Below, in pieces: positions 36,861 to 44,839 of a stretch of 64,000 nucleotides of DNA; positions within the stretch are counted from its first letter, which is position 1; the number at the start of each line of letters is the position of its first letter. The stretch is from JASLQO01 sp002327525 (GTDB lineage Bacteria; Pseudomonadota; Gammaproteobacteria; Pseudomonadales; Azotimanducaceae). The position numbers and the translations under genes are program-made. Under the pieces are notes generated by a model that was not told where the DNA came from, searched no databases, and worked only from the letters and a program-made list of their open reading frames with translations. The stretch spans positions 121,792-185,791 of the forward strand of contig JASLQO010000004.1 of the NCBI GenBank assembly GCA_030744435.1, given 5' to 3'.

Positions 36861-38214
36861 CATGCATCTCAATGAAGGCCTTGACGCCGTCTAGATTCGG
36901 CCGGATGACCGTGCGCCGTGTGGGTTTTCTGACCAGCGCCTCCAGGGCCGGGTGGCGTACCGTGTCCTTTTGCGTCGCCTCACACACCGATTCCGGGAAC
37001 TTGGCCGGATGAGCCGTTGCGACACAGACCACCGGGGTTCCACGCGATGCGAAGCGCGCTGCCGACACCAGCCCCACCGCCGTATGCGGATCCGCAACGT
37101 AGTTGCTATTTCTGAACACTTCGCCGATGGTGCCCATGAGATCCTGCGTGGCAACCGACGTGGCCAGAATCGCTTCCTCCTGCGGCGGACCGTCCAACTG
37201 CGCGCTGCCCGTCGACGCGAACCGATCCATGAAGGTATCGAGGCGCTCAGCGTCCTCACCCAGGTAGTAGTACAGATAACGCTCGAAGTTGCTCGCCACC
37301 TGAATGTCCATGGCGGGGGTCGACGTGAAGCGCACTTCGCCGCGCTGGTAGACGCCCGTATGGAAAAACTGAGCGAGAATGTCGTTTTCGTTGGTCGCTA
37401 CAATCAGCTTTTCAATCGGGAAGCCCATGCGGCGCGCGAGGTAACCCGCAAACACGTTGCCAAAGTTGCCGGTCGGTACACAAAAGCGCACATCGCTGGA
37501 GAAACGCAGGCTCGCATAGCCGTAGTAGACGATCTGCGCCAGCACCCGCGCCCAGTTCACGGAGTTCACAGCACCGAGATGTAGGCGCTGTTTGAACTCC
37601 AGATCGTTGAACAGCTCCTTCAGAAGACCCTGGCAGTCGTCGAAGCTGCCTTCCACGGCCAGGCAATGCACGTTTTCATCCTCATATGTGGTCATCTGCA
37701 GTTCCTGCAGATCGCTGACCCGCCCGTTTGGGTACATCACGAAAATATCGATGTGCGGCTGGCCATGCACACCGGCAATGGCGGCGCTGCCCGTATCGCC
37801 GCTGGTCGCCCCGACGATGTTCAGATGCTCACCACTCTTGTCGAGTATGTAGTCGAATAGGCGACCGAGAAGCTGGAGTGCCACGTCTTTGAACGCGAGT
37901 GTCGGACCGTGAAAGAGCTCCAGCACATGCACGTCGCCGACCTCCACCATCCGCACCACCTCGGGTGTGTCGAACGTCAAATATGCCTTCTCTATCAGCC
38001 GCTGGAGATCGGTACGGGGAATGTCATCGACGAACAGCCCGATCAACTCCTTGGCGAGCCCGACGAAATCGAGCGAACGCCAGTCATCCAGGCGCTCGCG
38101 TACATCTGGAATGTGCTCGGGCAACAGCAGACCTCCGTCCGGGGCGAGACCAGTGATGACGGCGTCCTTGAATGACATGGCCGGGGTATTGCCCCGGGTG
38201 CTTATATATTGCAT
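36847..38214 (-). CDS. thrC: Threonine synthase
   Basis: A 455-residue PLP enzyme converting O-phosphohomoserine to threonine. The N-terminal MQYISTRGN is typical of the long bacterial form. The PLP Lys is in GPTLAFKDVALQLL, the phosphate-binding loop is TSGDTGSAAIAG, and VPTGNFGNVFAGYLA is also conserved. The frame is open upstream, but only the Met chosen gives the family start. homoserine dehydrogenase, its usual neighbour, is not next to it. The upstream spacer leads into an amt relic on the same strand. Confidence 0.95.
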   Translation of the reverse strand: MQYISTRGNTPAMSFKDAVITGLAPDGGLLLPEHIPDVRERLDDWRSLDFVGLAKELIGLFVDDIPRTDLQRLIEKAYLTFDTPEVVRMVEVGDVHVLELFHGPTLAFKDVALQLLGRLFDYILDKSGEHLNIVGATSGDTGSAAIAGVHGQPHIDIFVMYPNGRVSDLQELQMTTYEDENVHCLAVEGSFDDCQGLLKELFNDLEFKQRLHLGAVNSVNWARVLAQIVYYGYASLRFSSDVRFCVPTGNFGNVFAGYLARRMGFPIEKLIVATNENDILAQFFHTGVYQRGEVRFTSTPAMDIQVASNFERYLYYYLGEDAERLDTFMDRFASTGSAQLDGPPQEEAILATSVATQDLMGTIGEVFRNSNYVADPHTAVGLVSAARFASRGTPVVCVATAHPAKFPESVCEATQKDTVRHPALEALVRKPTRRTVIRPNLDGVKAFIEMHARQR

Positions 38215-38251
38215 GGTGCGCAGTCTACCAAAACCAGCCGCAAGCGAATGG

Positions 38252-38640
38252 TTAGTTCCGCGTAAGGTGCACGGCCCCCGAGACAATGGGCATGGCAGTT
38301 GCCACGAAGACCACCAGGAAGAAATAGTCGCAGCGCACGAAATAGTAGGTGTCACCTCCCGAGGACAGAACGTCACCCACCGCATTCTCCGCACCAAGCC
38401 CCATGCCGAGAATCGGTATCCAGGATGCTTCGCCCGCGCCCGGGTACATGATGCCGGCGATGGCAAACACAGCCACGTTCTTGTTGAGGATTTCCGAGGT
38501 GTTTTTCGCCCGGACCCTGCCCGCTTCGAACATGGCGAAACCTGGCGCCATGAACATCACCAGCACACCCATCACCAGGAAGTAACAGGTGTCCAGTGCA
38601 GCCGGCCAGAAAACCGGAATCGGAGTAATCGCATGCAAGT
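38252..38640 (-). pseudogene. Ammonium transporter N-terminal fragment
   Basis: The frame contains the first membrane helices of an Amt of the 'AGFAMLEAG' type: YFLVMGVLVMFMAPGFAMFE, then GRVRAKNTSEILNKNVAVFA. Next comes a shortened region and VVFVATAMPIVSGAV, where the conserved AERMK should follow. Instead the frame turns to His-Leu-Thr-Arg-Asn and stops. About 130 of 400 residues remain, so no channel can form. It is not a copy of the intact amtB nearby, which has different helix sequences, so it represents a second lost paralogue. Confidence 0.8.
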
Positions 38641-38763
38641 CAGAGTAGTGCCGCGGCGATGCAGGAAACGGCCAGCAGGATAAGAATGTTGGTGGAAGAC
38701 CCGAAGTTGGGATAATAGTCGCGCTGGGTATCACGCCCCTCAGCGTGTGGTTCGGCCCTGGGT

Positions 38764-39228
38764 TCAGCTACACCATCTTGCAACACTGCGTACTGCACCA
38801 GCGCGGGCGGCATCGAGTTCGTCATCGCTCAGATACTCCCGTTCGCCGTTGGGCAATTGCTTATACAACCTGCGGTTGTTGTTGTACTTCTCCTGGGTCT
38901 GTTTTGCAGTCGCGCGGTTCGTGGCTTTTCTCTCCAGAGCGGCCGTTTGCAGGGTTTGCCGTTCATCGCGGGCCTCAGTATCAAGTTCCTTGTGGATCTT
39001 GACAGCAGCAGCCAGTTCGGCATCTTCGACCTTGTCAGCTTTGATTGCGGCCTTATTGCTGCGCACAATTCTGATGGGGACCTCTTCATTCTGGCCATTC
39101 GGCGCAGGCTGATCTGAGTAAATAACCAGACCGTTTTCGTCGACGGAATGAAAAACGGTGCCTGCTGTCGCCGTGTATGCCAGAAGAGTCATGGTGAACA
39201 TGCTGGCAATTCTTATTGCTCTCATCAT
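38764..39228 (-). CDS. Secreted DUF4124 protein
   Basis: A protein of about 154 residues. A signal peptide (MRAIRIASMFTMTLLAYTATA) is followed by a DUF4124 motif: VFHSVDENGLVIYSDQPAP. The middle is a charged helix (Lys/Glu/Ala/Gln), and a conserved C-terminal block LYKQLPNGEREYLSDDELD resembles the tail of other DUF4124 proteins. Either of two adjacent Met codons may start it; the upstream extension of the frame lacks a signal. It is preceded by a structured region with a terminator on the same strand, so its expression may depend on readthrough. Confidence 0.75.
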   Translation of the reverse strand: MMRAIRIASMFTMTLLAYTATAGTVFHSVDENGLVIYSDQPAPNGQNEEVPIRIVRSNKAAIKADKVEDAELAAAVKIHKELDTEARDERQTLQTAALERKATNRATAKQTQEKYNNNRRLYKQLPNGEREYLSDDELDAARAGAVRSVARWCS

Positions 39229-39310
39229 TTTGCTACCCACAATCAATAAAGAGATTTGCATCTAAAAAAACTACACATCAGGACCTCCTCAGCCCCCCTC
39301 CTGAACACCG

Positions 39311-39342
39311 AAAAACGGCGGAGGAACCGCTCTGCCGCCGTT
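39311..39342 (-). terminator. Intrinsic terminator upstream of the DUF4124 gene
   Basis: On the minus strand AACGGCGG pairs with CCGCCGTT across a 13-base loop, followed by TTTTT. It lies about 83 bases before the DUF4124 start and would stop transcripts entering from the amtB side. Confidence 0.65.
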
Positions 39343-39495
39343 ATCCCGACGGGCCGGCAGATATAAGGTGAACCAGGTCACATGCCGGGTATCCCGCGAA
39401 GACCTTGCGGGCAAAGGCTTTCCGGGTGACGGCCTCTGAGGGTAGCGGAAAGCTCCAAAAAACCCGCTAACCAGGTCTTATGTCATATTGCGGGC
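39311..39495 (-). ncRNA. Candidate structured RNA or attenuated leader between amtB and the DUF4124 gene
   Basis: The block has the amtB terminator on one side and a second minus-strand terminator on the other. Between them are at least three hairpins. GCTTTCC (39417-39423) pairs with GGAAAGC (39447-39453). CCCGC (39393-39397) pairs with GCGGG (39407-39411). A compound stem has CGGCA/TGCCG (39355/39383) enclosing GTGA/TCAC (39368/39378). No reading frame was found. It was compared by eye with cyclic-di-GMP, cobalamin, TPP, FMN, SRP and 6S RNAs and does not fit any. It may be an independent small RNA or the regulatory leader of the DUF4124 gene. Confidence 0.45.
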
Positions 39496-39527
39496 CAAAC
39501 AAAGGCCGCGATATCGCTATCGCGGCC
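39495..39527 (-). terminator. Intrinsic terminator of the glnK-amtB unit
   Basis: A perfect ten-pair stem, GGCCGCGATA/TATCGCGGCC, with a four-base loop. On the minus strand it is followed by TTTGTTT. It lies 51 bases after the amtB stop. Confidence 0.85.
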
Positions 39528-39577
39528 CAGGAGAGCGCAACCGACCGTACGCTGGGGCTGGTTGCTGTCAAATTAGA

Positions 39578-40885
39578 TCAGATGTTGTAACCACGCTCAT
39601 CGTGCAGGGTTAGATCCAGACCCTCGGCTTCCTCTTCGTCGGAAACCCGTAAGCCCATGACCGTATCGATCACCTTGAGGATGATAAAACTGGCCGCCCC
39701 GGTATAAACGATGGTTGCAACCACGCCGATCGCCTGTCTACCGACTTGTTGGTTAACAGTGACGCCCTCGTCCAGACCGACACCGCCCAGGGATCCAGCC
39801 ACGAAAACCCCGGTCAGGAGTGCACCGACAATACCGCCGATGGCATGTACACCAAAAACATCCAGAGAGTCGTCGTAACCTAAGGCATTTTTCAGCTTGG
39901 TTGAAGCCAGGTAGCAAAGCACACCAGCAGCGATTCCTATCGCTAGAGCGCCCATGGGGCCGACCGACCCACAGGCCGGGGTGATTGCAACCAGGCCTGC
40001 AACTGCGCCACTGGCAATGCCCAGCACGCTGGGCTTGCCGTGAAACAGCCATTCACTGAACATCCAACTGAGTGCGGCAGCGGCTGTAGCAATCTGAGTA
40101 ACGGCCATTGCCATGCCGGCCGTACCGTCAGCTGCAAGTTCACTGCCTGCATTGAAGCCGAACCAACCGACCCAGAGCATGGCTGCGCCAACAATCGTAT
40201 AGCCGAGGTTGTTCGGCGGCATCGGGGTTTTCGTATACCCGTCGCGCTTGCCAAGCACGAGGCAGGCCACAAGGCCGGCAATGCCCGCGTTGATGTGCAC
40301 CACCGTACCACCGGCAAAATCCAGTACCCCCAACTCGCCAAGCCAGCCGCCACCCCATACCCAGTGACAAATGGGCGAATAGACGAGTATTAGCCAAATG
40401 CCCATAAACCAGAGCATCGCCGAAAACTTCATACGTTCAGCAAATGCGCCCACTATCAGCGCCGGCGTGATGATGGCGAAGGTCATCTGGAAAGTCATAA
40501 ACACGGTCTCAGGGATCGTGCCCGACATGGCATCAACGGTTACACCCGAGAGGAAGGCTTTATCTAAGCCGCCCCAGAATGCGCCATCACCACCGAAGGC
40601 GATGCTGTAACCAACGATGATCCAGGTAATTGTGGCCAAACCAGTAATTGCGAAACACTGCATGAGTACGGACAAGATATTCTTGCTGCGCACCATGCCC
40701 GCATAAAACAGCGATAGCCCCGGAATCGTCATGAACAAAACGAGTGCTGTTGCAGTGAGCATCCACGCAGTGTCGCCAGCGCTCAGGTCATCTGCGCCGG
40801 CACTACCTGAAGCCAGAAGTAGGCCGGGTAGCAGGCAGATTTTCAACCACCGGCTAGTCCAGCTGGTTTTCATTAGTAAATTCAT
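39578..40885 (-). CDS. amtB: Ammonium channel AmtB
   Basis: A 435-residue trimeric ammonium channel with a signal peptide (LLPGLLLASGSAGA) and 11 membrane helices. The twin pore histidines are in GGTVVHINAG and DVFGVHAIGG. The Phe gate region and the conserved FAERMKFSAM and GWFGFNAGSEL are present. The C-terminal cytoplasmic tail ends in DLTLHDERGYNI, the segment that interacts with the PII protein. It lies downstream of glnK on the same strand, so uptake and its inhibitor are made together. Two Met codons are possible starts. Confidence 0.96.
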   Translation of the reverse strand: MNLLMKTSWTSRWLKICLLPGLLLASGSAGADDLSAGDTAWMLTATALVLFMTIPGLSLFYAGMVRSKNILSVLMQCFAITGLATITWIIVGYSIAFGGDGAFWGGLDKAFLSGVTVDAMSGTIPETVFMTFQMTFAIITPALIVGAFAERMKFSAMLWFMGIWLILVYSPICHWVWGGGWLGELGVLDFAGGTVVHINAGIAGLVACLVLGKRDGYTKTPMPPNNLGYTIVGAAMLWVGWFGFNAGSELAADGTAGMAMAVTQIATAAAALSWMFSEWLFHGKPSVLGIASGAVAGLVAITPACGSVGPMGALAIGIAAGVLCYLASTKLKNALGYDDSLDVFGVHAIGGIVGALLTGVFVAGSLGGVGLDEGVTVNQQVGRQAIGVVATIVYTGAASFIILKVIDTVMGLRVSDEEEAEGLDLTLHDERGYNI

Positions 40886-41033
40886 TCTCGTTATCCTCCT
40901 GATCGGATTGTTCTGTTCGGCGAACCGGATTAGACCGCTTCACTACCGGATTCACCGATGTGGATACGTATGACCGCGCATAGTTTGTTTGAATCAAATT
41001 TTCCACAATCTTTTCTCCCCAGGGTCAGGCGCC

Positions 41034-41372
41034 TTAAACGGCGTCTGATCCCGTTTCGCCGGTACGTATGCGTACCACTTCTTCCAACGAGGCGACGAAG
41101 ATCTTGCCGTCCCCAACCTTGCCAGTGTTGGCAGACTTGGTGATCGCCTCCAACACCTGATCGAGCAGCCCGTCGTCGACGGCCGTTTCAACCTTGACCT
41201 TCGGCAGAAAGTCGACCACGTACTCGGCGCCCCGATAGAGCTCCGTGTGGCCTTTCTGTCTGCCGAACCCTTGCACTTCGGTAACCGTCATGCCCTGCAC
41301 GCCAATCCCGGACAATGCCTCTCGCACGTCGTCGAGCTTGAAGGGCTTGATGATGGCTGTTACGAGTTTCAT
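41034..41372 (-). CDS. glnK: Nitrogen regulatory protein PII (GlnK)
   Basis: A 112-residue trimeric signal protein. The uridylylated Tyr51 is in the T-loop (GHTELYRGAEYVVDF), the C-terminal IRTGETGSDAV is typical, and the B-loop reads TGKVGDGKIFV. GlnK senses 2-oxoglutarate and ATP/ADP and blocks AmtB under nitrogen sufficiency. The position just before amtB marks it as the GlnK paralogue rather than GlnB. The 148-base spacer to amtB has no clear promoter. Confidence 0.97.
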   Translation of the reverse strand: MKLVTAIIKPFKLDDVREALSGIGVQGMTVTEVQGFGRQKGHTELYRGAEYVVDFLPKVKVETAVDDGLLDQVLEAITKSANTGKVGDGKIFVASLEEVVRIRTGETGSDAV

Positions 41373-41455
41373 GTAGTTATCTCCTTTCGATCCCAGTGCA
41401 CGTCCCGTGAGGGCTAAGGTGTGGAAGACCCGTGCACCGGGATTCTCTTGCCTAA

Positions 41456-42169
41456 TTAGAGGCTTTTCGATACTGAGAAGACGACCGAGTCATCGCAGAG
41501 CTTGGTGTCGCCGAAACACTCTTCCTCATCGAGGTCGGTACCGACCCAGGCAAGCGAGAAATCGAGACCCGCGGCGGACGTGGATATGCCCACGCTGTAG
41601 TCCACGTACTGGTCTTCCCCATCAAGCCCTTCGCCAAGACCGAAGGCCAGACCCTCAGCGTCGTCGTCGAACTTGTTCAAACCGACGTGCAGATCCAGTG
41701 AGAAGTTCTCGCCGAGGCCCATTGAATAGCCGGCGTAGAGGTACCAGAAGCTGTCGGTTTCGGCGTAGTAGTCAGGCGAGTAGTTCACACCCAACGTGGC
41801 ATCGCCAAAGGACAGGCTCCCGTAGATCTCGACATAATTGAAATCGGGATCAGAATCACTCTCGGGATAGGCGTAGTACAGCACACCGACGTCGTAACCC
41901 ACGCTCTCACTGAAATCACCTGCGAAGCCGCCGTAAACGTCGAGTTCCAATGCGCCGCTGCCCGCGAAGCCCACGTTGGACGCCCAGGTCCCAACGTACA
42001 ATCCGCTCTCGGTTTCGAGGTCGAAGCCACCCTGGATAGCGGGTGAGCGGTCGCCCTGCGAGATGCCACGAAAGCGATAGTCGGTGGCAAGCGTAACGTT
42101 GCCCGAAAACTCGGCGGCCGAGACATAGCCCGCGCTCAACACGAGGAAGCAAGCCAATAGTTTTTTCAT
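41456..42169 (-). CDS. TorF-family putative outer-membrane porin
   Basis: A 237-residue outer-membrane beta-barrel. A signal peptide (KKLLACFLVLSAGYVSA) is followed by the family signature FSGNVTLATDYRFRGISQGD and alternating strands rich in Tyr, Gly and Asp. It ends in a C-terminal strand with terminal Leu (VVFSVSKSL). Barrels of this type (TIGR02001) are commonly placed next to glnK-amt and are thought to admit nitrogen compounds, an inference from location. The frame opens earlier, but the Met chosen starts the signal peptide. The sigma-54 promoter upstream would drive torF, glnK and amtB together. Confidence 0.88.
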   Translation of the reverse strand: MKKLLACFLVLSAGYVSAAEFSGNVTLATDYRFRGISQGDRSPAIQGGFDLETESGLYVGTWASNVGFAGSGALELDVYGGFAGDFSESVGYDVGVLYYAYPESDSDPDFNYVEIYGSLSFGDATLGVNYSPDYYAETDSFWYLYAGYSMGLGENFSLDLHVGLNKFDDDAEGLAFGLGEGLDGEDQYVDYSVGISTSAAGLDFSLAWVGTDLDEEECFGDTKLCDDSVVFSVSKSL

Positions 42170-42252
42170 CGATGTCCCCATTCTGTTTTGAAGTAGAGCC
42201 TTGTTCCACGCACCGCCATACTCTCCAGGCGCCACGCACTCACCGTACTTTC

Positions 42253-42268
42253 AGCAGCATTCGTGCCA
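42253..42268 (-). promoter_or_regulatory. Sigma-54 (-24/-12) promoter of torF-glnK-amtB
   Basis: On the minus strand TGGCACGAATGCTGCT matches the consensus TGGCACG-N4-TTGCW with one mismatch and exact GG-to-GC spacing. The start would be near 42242, about 72 bases before torF. The function of the downstream genes (PII, ammonium channel) agrees with RpoN control. Confidence 0.7.
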
Positions 42269-42332
42269 GTCTTGTATTTCTTTTGAACATCAAAGAGATA
42301 GGTTCATATCCAAAAGCATGGAAGGATATATA

Positions 42333-42373
42333 CGCACCGTTTTAGGGCGCCCTGACGCACCGTTACAGTGCGC
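42333..42373 (-). promoter_or_regulatory. Two NtrC-like enhancer sites
   Basis: GCAC-CGTTACA-GTGC (42357-42371) and the weaker GCAC-CGTTTTA-GGGC (42334-42348) fit the GCAC-N7-GTGC frame of NtrC sites. Their centres are about 23 bases apart, near -122 and -99 from the predicted sigma-54 start, the usual enhancer position. Confidence 0.5.
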
Positions 42374-42517
42374 ATCGGTTCGAGCTTCGAGCGGTGGGTA
42401 CCACGACGCCAATGCACCAATGTCAGTAAAGGCGCACGCTGCCGAGAGGTGATTCGTCCTTGTGTGAGAGGGTCACGGGACTACCATGACTGTGAAACAA
42501 CCCCGGTGAAGTCAGAC

Positions 42518-42748
42518 ATGGACCACGACCCTCAAAACGCAGCCGACGACCTGATTGCGCGCCTCACCGACGCACTTCGTCTGCGGGGCGATGCACCCGA
42601 CGACTTTCGCCGCGTGGTGGAAGGCTTCTTCAGCCAGCTGCAACTGCTACCCCGGCGCGAACTCGAGGCACACCTCACCGCACTGGCGCAAATGGAAAAT
42701 ACCGTGGCGGAACTGGAGCGCCGCATCAACGAACTCGAAAAGGCCTGA
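42518..42748 (+). CDS. ubiK: Ubiquinone biosynthesis accessory factor UbiK
   Basis: A 76-residue protein of the BMFP/YqiC family. The N-terminal helix (AADDLIARLTDALRLRG) is followed by FRRVVEGFFSQLQLLPRREL and a C-terminal coiled coil (NTVAELERRINELEKA) that forms trimers. UbiK helps assemble the Ubi enzymes in aerobic ubiquinone synthesis and can bind membranes. It is 17 bases upstream of comM, a conserved pairing. The frame is open upstream, but the Met chosen is the family start. Confidence 0.92.
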   Translation: MDHDPQNAADDLIARLTDALRLRGDAPDDFRRVVEGFFSQLQLLPRRELEAHLTALAQMENTVAELERRINELEKA

Positions 42749-42765
42749 CGGCCACCGCAACGGCC

Positions 42766-44280
42766 ATGCCCGAAGATTTGGCCGCCGCTGCGAGCCGGGC
42801 CCAACTCGGCATGCAATCGCCCCGCGTGATGGTGGAAACGCACGCCGGATCCGGGCTACCCGGCACCACTGTCGTGGGCCTGCCGGAGACGGCGGTGCGA
42901 GAGGCCCGTGACCGCGTGAAGAGTGCCATCAGGAACTCCGGATTCAAATACCCCGAGGGCCGCGTCGTGATCAACCTGGCCCCCGCGGATCTGGCGAAGC
43001 AGGGTGCACGTTTCGATCTCGCCATGGCGGTGAGCGTGCTGGCCGCCACCAATCAGCTCGATACCACGCGCCTCAATGAATTCGAGTTTCTCGGTGAGTT
43101 GAGCCTGGCAGGTTCTCTGCGCCCGGTTTCTGGCACGCTGTGCGCCGCCATCCAGTCCCGTGCGCAACGCAACTGGTTCGTCGTGCCATACGAGAACGCA
43201 GCAGAAGCTCATCTGCTCGACGATTGCTCGGTGCTGCCTTGCCGCACTCTCACTGAAGTGGTGCGCACGGTGGCGGATCCCGAACACCATCCGGGACTGA
43301 CCGTGCTCCCACCGCCTGCGATCGACCCGCCGCCGGGGCTCTTCGGTACCATCGTCGGCCAGCAAGCCGCCAAACGGGCGATACAGATCGGTGCGGCAGG
43401 CGCTCATCACCTACTCATGATAGGCCCACCCGGCACGGGTAAGACCCTGCTCGCCCGTGCAATGCCCGAGCTGGTGCCACGACTCGAAGCAGAGGTGGCA
43501 CTCGAGATCGCCTCCATCTATTCTGCCGCCGGCCTGGTGCGCGGGGACTATTTTCGGATTCCGTTTCGCGACCCACACCATTCAGCCAGCGCTCCCGCCA
43601 TCGTCGGCGGCGGAAGAACACCCACTCCCGGAGAAGCATCGCTCGCGCACGGTGGCGTACTGTTCCTCGACGAAATGCCACACTTTGCACCCGCTGTGCT
43701 CAACCTCCTGCGCGAACCGCTGGAGTCACGTGTGGCCACCATCGCGCGCACGGCCTATCGGGCGGCCTTCCCCGCCCGGTTCCAGCTGGTTGGCGCGATG
43801 AATCCCTGTCCGTCCGGGCGGGTGTGTGATCAAACCACGTGCCGCTGTACGTCAGCGCAGATCCAGGCCTACCAGAATCGCATACCGGGTCCATTGATCG
43901 ACCGTGTCGATCTGCAGTTCTGGGTACCGGCACTGTCGGCGGACCAGCTCACCGCTCTGCCCGTGCCAGAGTCGATCACCGGGCTCGTCGAGGCGGTCGA
44001 ACAAGCACGGCGCAGACAGACGGCGCGGCAGTCGCATCTGAACGCCGATTTACCCGGCATCGAGGCACGACGCAAGGCGCCTCTCACGCAGACCGCCCAC
44101 AAACTGCTGACGACCGCCGTCGAGGGTTTCAGCCTGTCAGCACGCAGCTATCACAAGGTGATAAAGGTCGCCTGGACCATCGCCGATCTGGAACCATCGG
44201 ATGTGATCAGGGAGGTGCATGTCGCGGAAGCGCTGAGCTTCCGCGCAGTAGACTGGGAGAACCGTCTGGGCGTGGGTTAG
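42766..44280 (+). CDS. comM: ComM/YifB Mg-chelatase-like AAA+ helicase
   Basis: A 504-residue protein. The N-terminal Lon-protease-like domain (VMVETHAGSGLPGTTVVGLP) is followed by an AAA+ module with Walker A MIGPPGTGKTLLA, Walker B GVLFLDEMPHF and sensor NPCPSGRVC. A Cys cluster (CDQTTCRCT) precedes the last domain. The C-terminal part (FSLSARSYHKVIKVAWTIA) is the Mg-chelatase-like cap. ComM is a branch-migration helicase that extends integration of DNA during natural transformation. Its presence suggests competence genes may exist elsewhere. The start has no rival that keeps the first strand. Confidence 0.95.
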   Translation: MPEDLAAAASRAQLGMQSPRVMVETHAGSGLPGTTVVGLPETAVREARDRVKSAIRNSGFKYPEGRVVINLAPADLAKQGARFDLAMAVSVLAATNQLDTTRLNEFEFLGELSLAGSLRPVSGTLCAAIQSRAQRNWFVVPYENAAEAHLLDDCSVLPCRTLTEVVRTVADPEHHPGLTVLPPPAIDPPPGLFGTIVGQQAAKRAIQIGAAGAHHLLMIGPPGTGKTLLARAMPELVPRLEAEVALEIASIYSAAGLVRGDYFRIPFRDPHHSASAPAIVGGGRTPTPGEASLAHGGVLFLDEMPHFAPAVLNLLREPLESRVATIARTAYRAAFPARFQLVGAMNPCPSGRVCDQTTCRCTSAQIQAYQNRIPGPLIDRVDLQFWVPALSADQLTALPVPESITGLVEAVEQARRRQTARQSHLNADLPGIEARRKAPLTQTAHKLLTTAVEGFSLSARSYHKVIKVAWTIADLEPSDVIREVHVAEALSFRAVDWENRLGVG

Positions 44281-44291
44281 CACGGACAGGC

Positions 44292-44713
44292 TCAGCTACC
44301 GCGCTCCAGTATGTATTCGGTGGCGGCGTGCATCTGCTGTTCGGTACAGGTCATGCAAGTGCCCATGGCGGGCATCAGCTTGATCCCGGTCAGGCTCGAT
44401 TCGACCAGCGCATCGAGACCCTTTGCGGCACGCTTACCCCACGCGGCCACATCCCTTATTCTCGATGCGTCCGCTACGCCGTTGTCATGGCACGCGAAGC
44501 AGAACTGGGCATAGATCCGTTCTCCTGTGAGATCATCGCCAGCCCCTGCGGGCACCACCATCTGTGCGCAATCGTGCCCTTCACGACAGACTTTCCCCAC
44601 CGGTTGCAGCCGCTCCCGGATCTCATCTTCGCTGCCTGGTGGCACCAGATGCGCCAGGCCATCCACCCCAGTAACGCAACAGCCAAGCCAGGGCTTCTCA
44701 GTGACCGTTTCAC
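44292..44713 (-). pseudogene. Cytochrome c5-family protein with a frameshift in the signal peptide
   Basis: The mature part is a complete cytochrome c5: heme-binding CFACH in the IYAQFCFACHDNGVAD segment, the axial Met in TGIKLMPAMG, and the extra Cys pair GTCMTC typical of c5. The paired EIRERLQPVGKVC is also family-like. In its own frame there is no signal peptide. In another frame a GTG with a GGAGAAG ribosome-binding site begins Val-Lys-Arg-Ser and a hydrophobic run (PGLAVALLG). The two frames meet at CCCC (44666-44669). One added G on the coding strand would give a normal secreted protein. It is either broken or a consensus error. Confidence 0.7.
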
Positions 44714-44839
44714 CAACGCTTCTCCAGAAAAAGATCGCACCCCTCACTTCGACACCAGAGCGGTGCGCCGGGTTGCGACACCGGATTATGGCGGGGTCAT
44801 GACATTCGGTCTAACGCAAAACAAAACACCGCACGGGCA

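Noticed and set aside
39345..39460. Possible cyclic-di-GMP (GEMM-I) riboswitch on the plus strand, because of GCAAAG and GGGTAGCGG
   Set aside because: The first conserved GCAAAC block is missing, the helices do not match the class I layout, and no gene follows on that strand.
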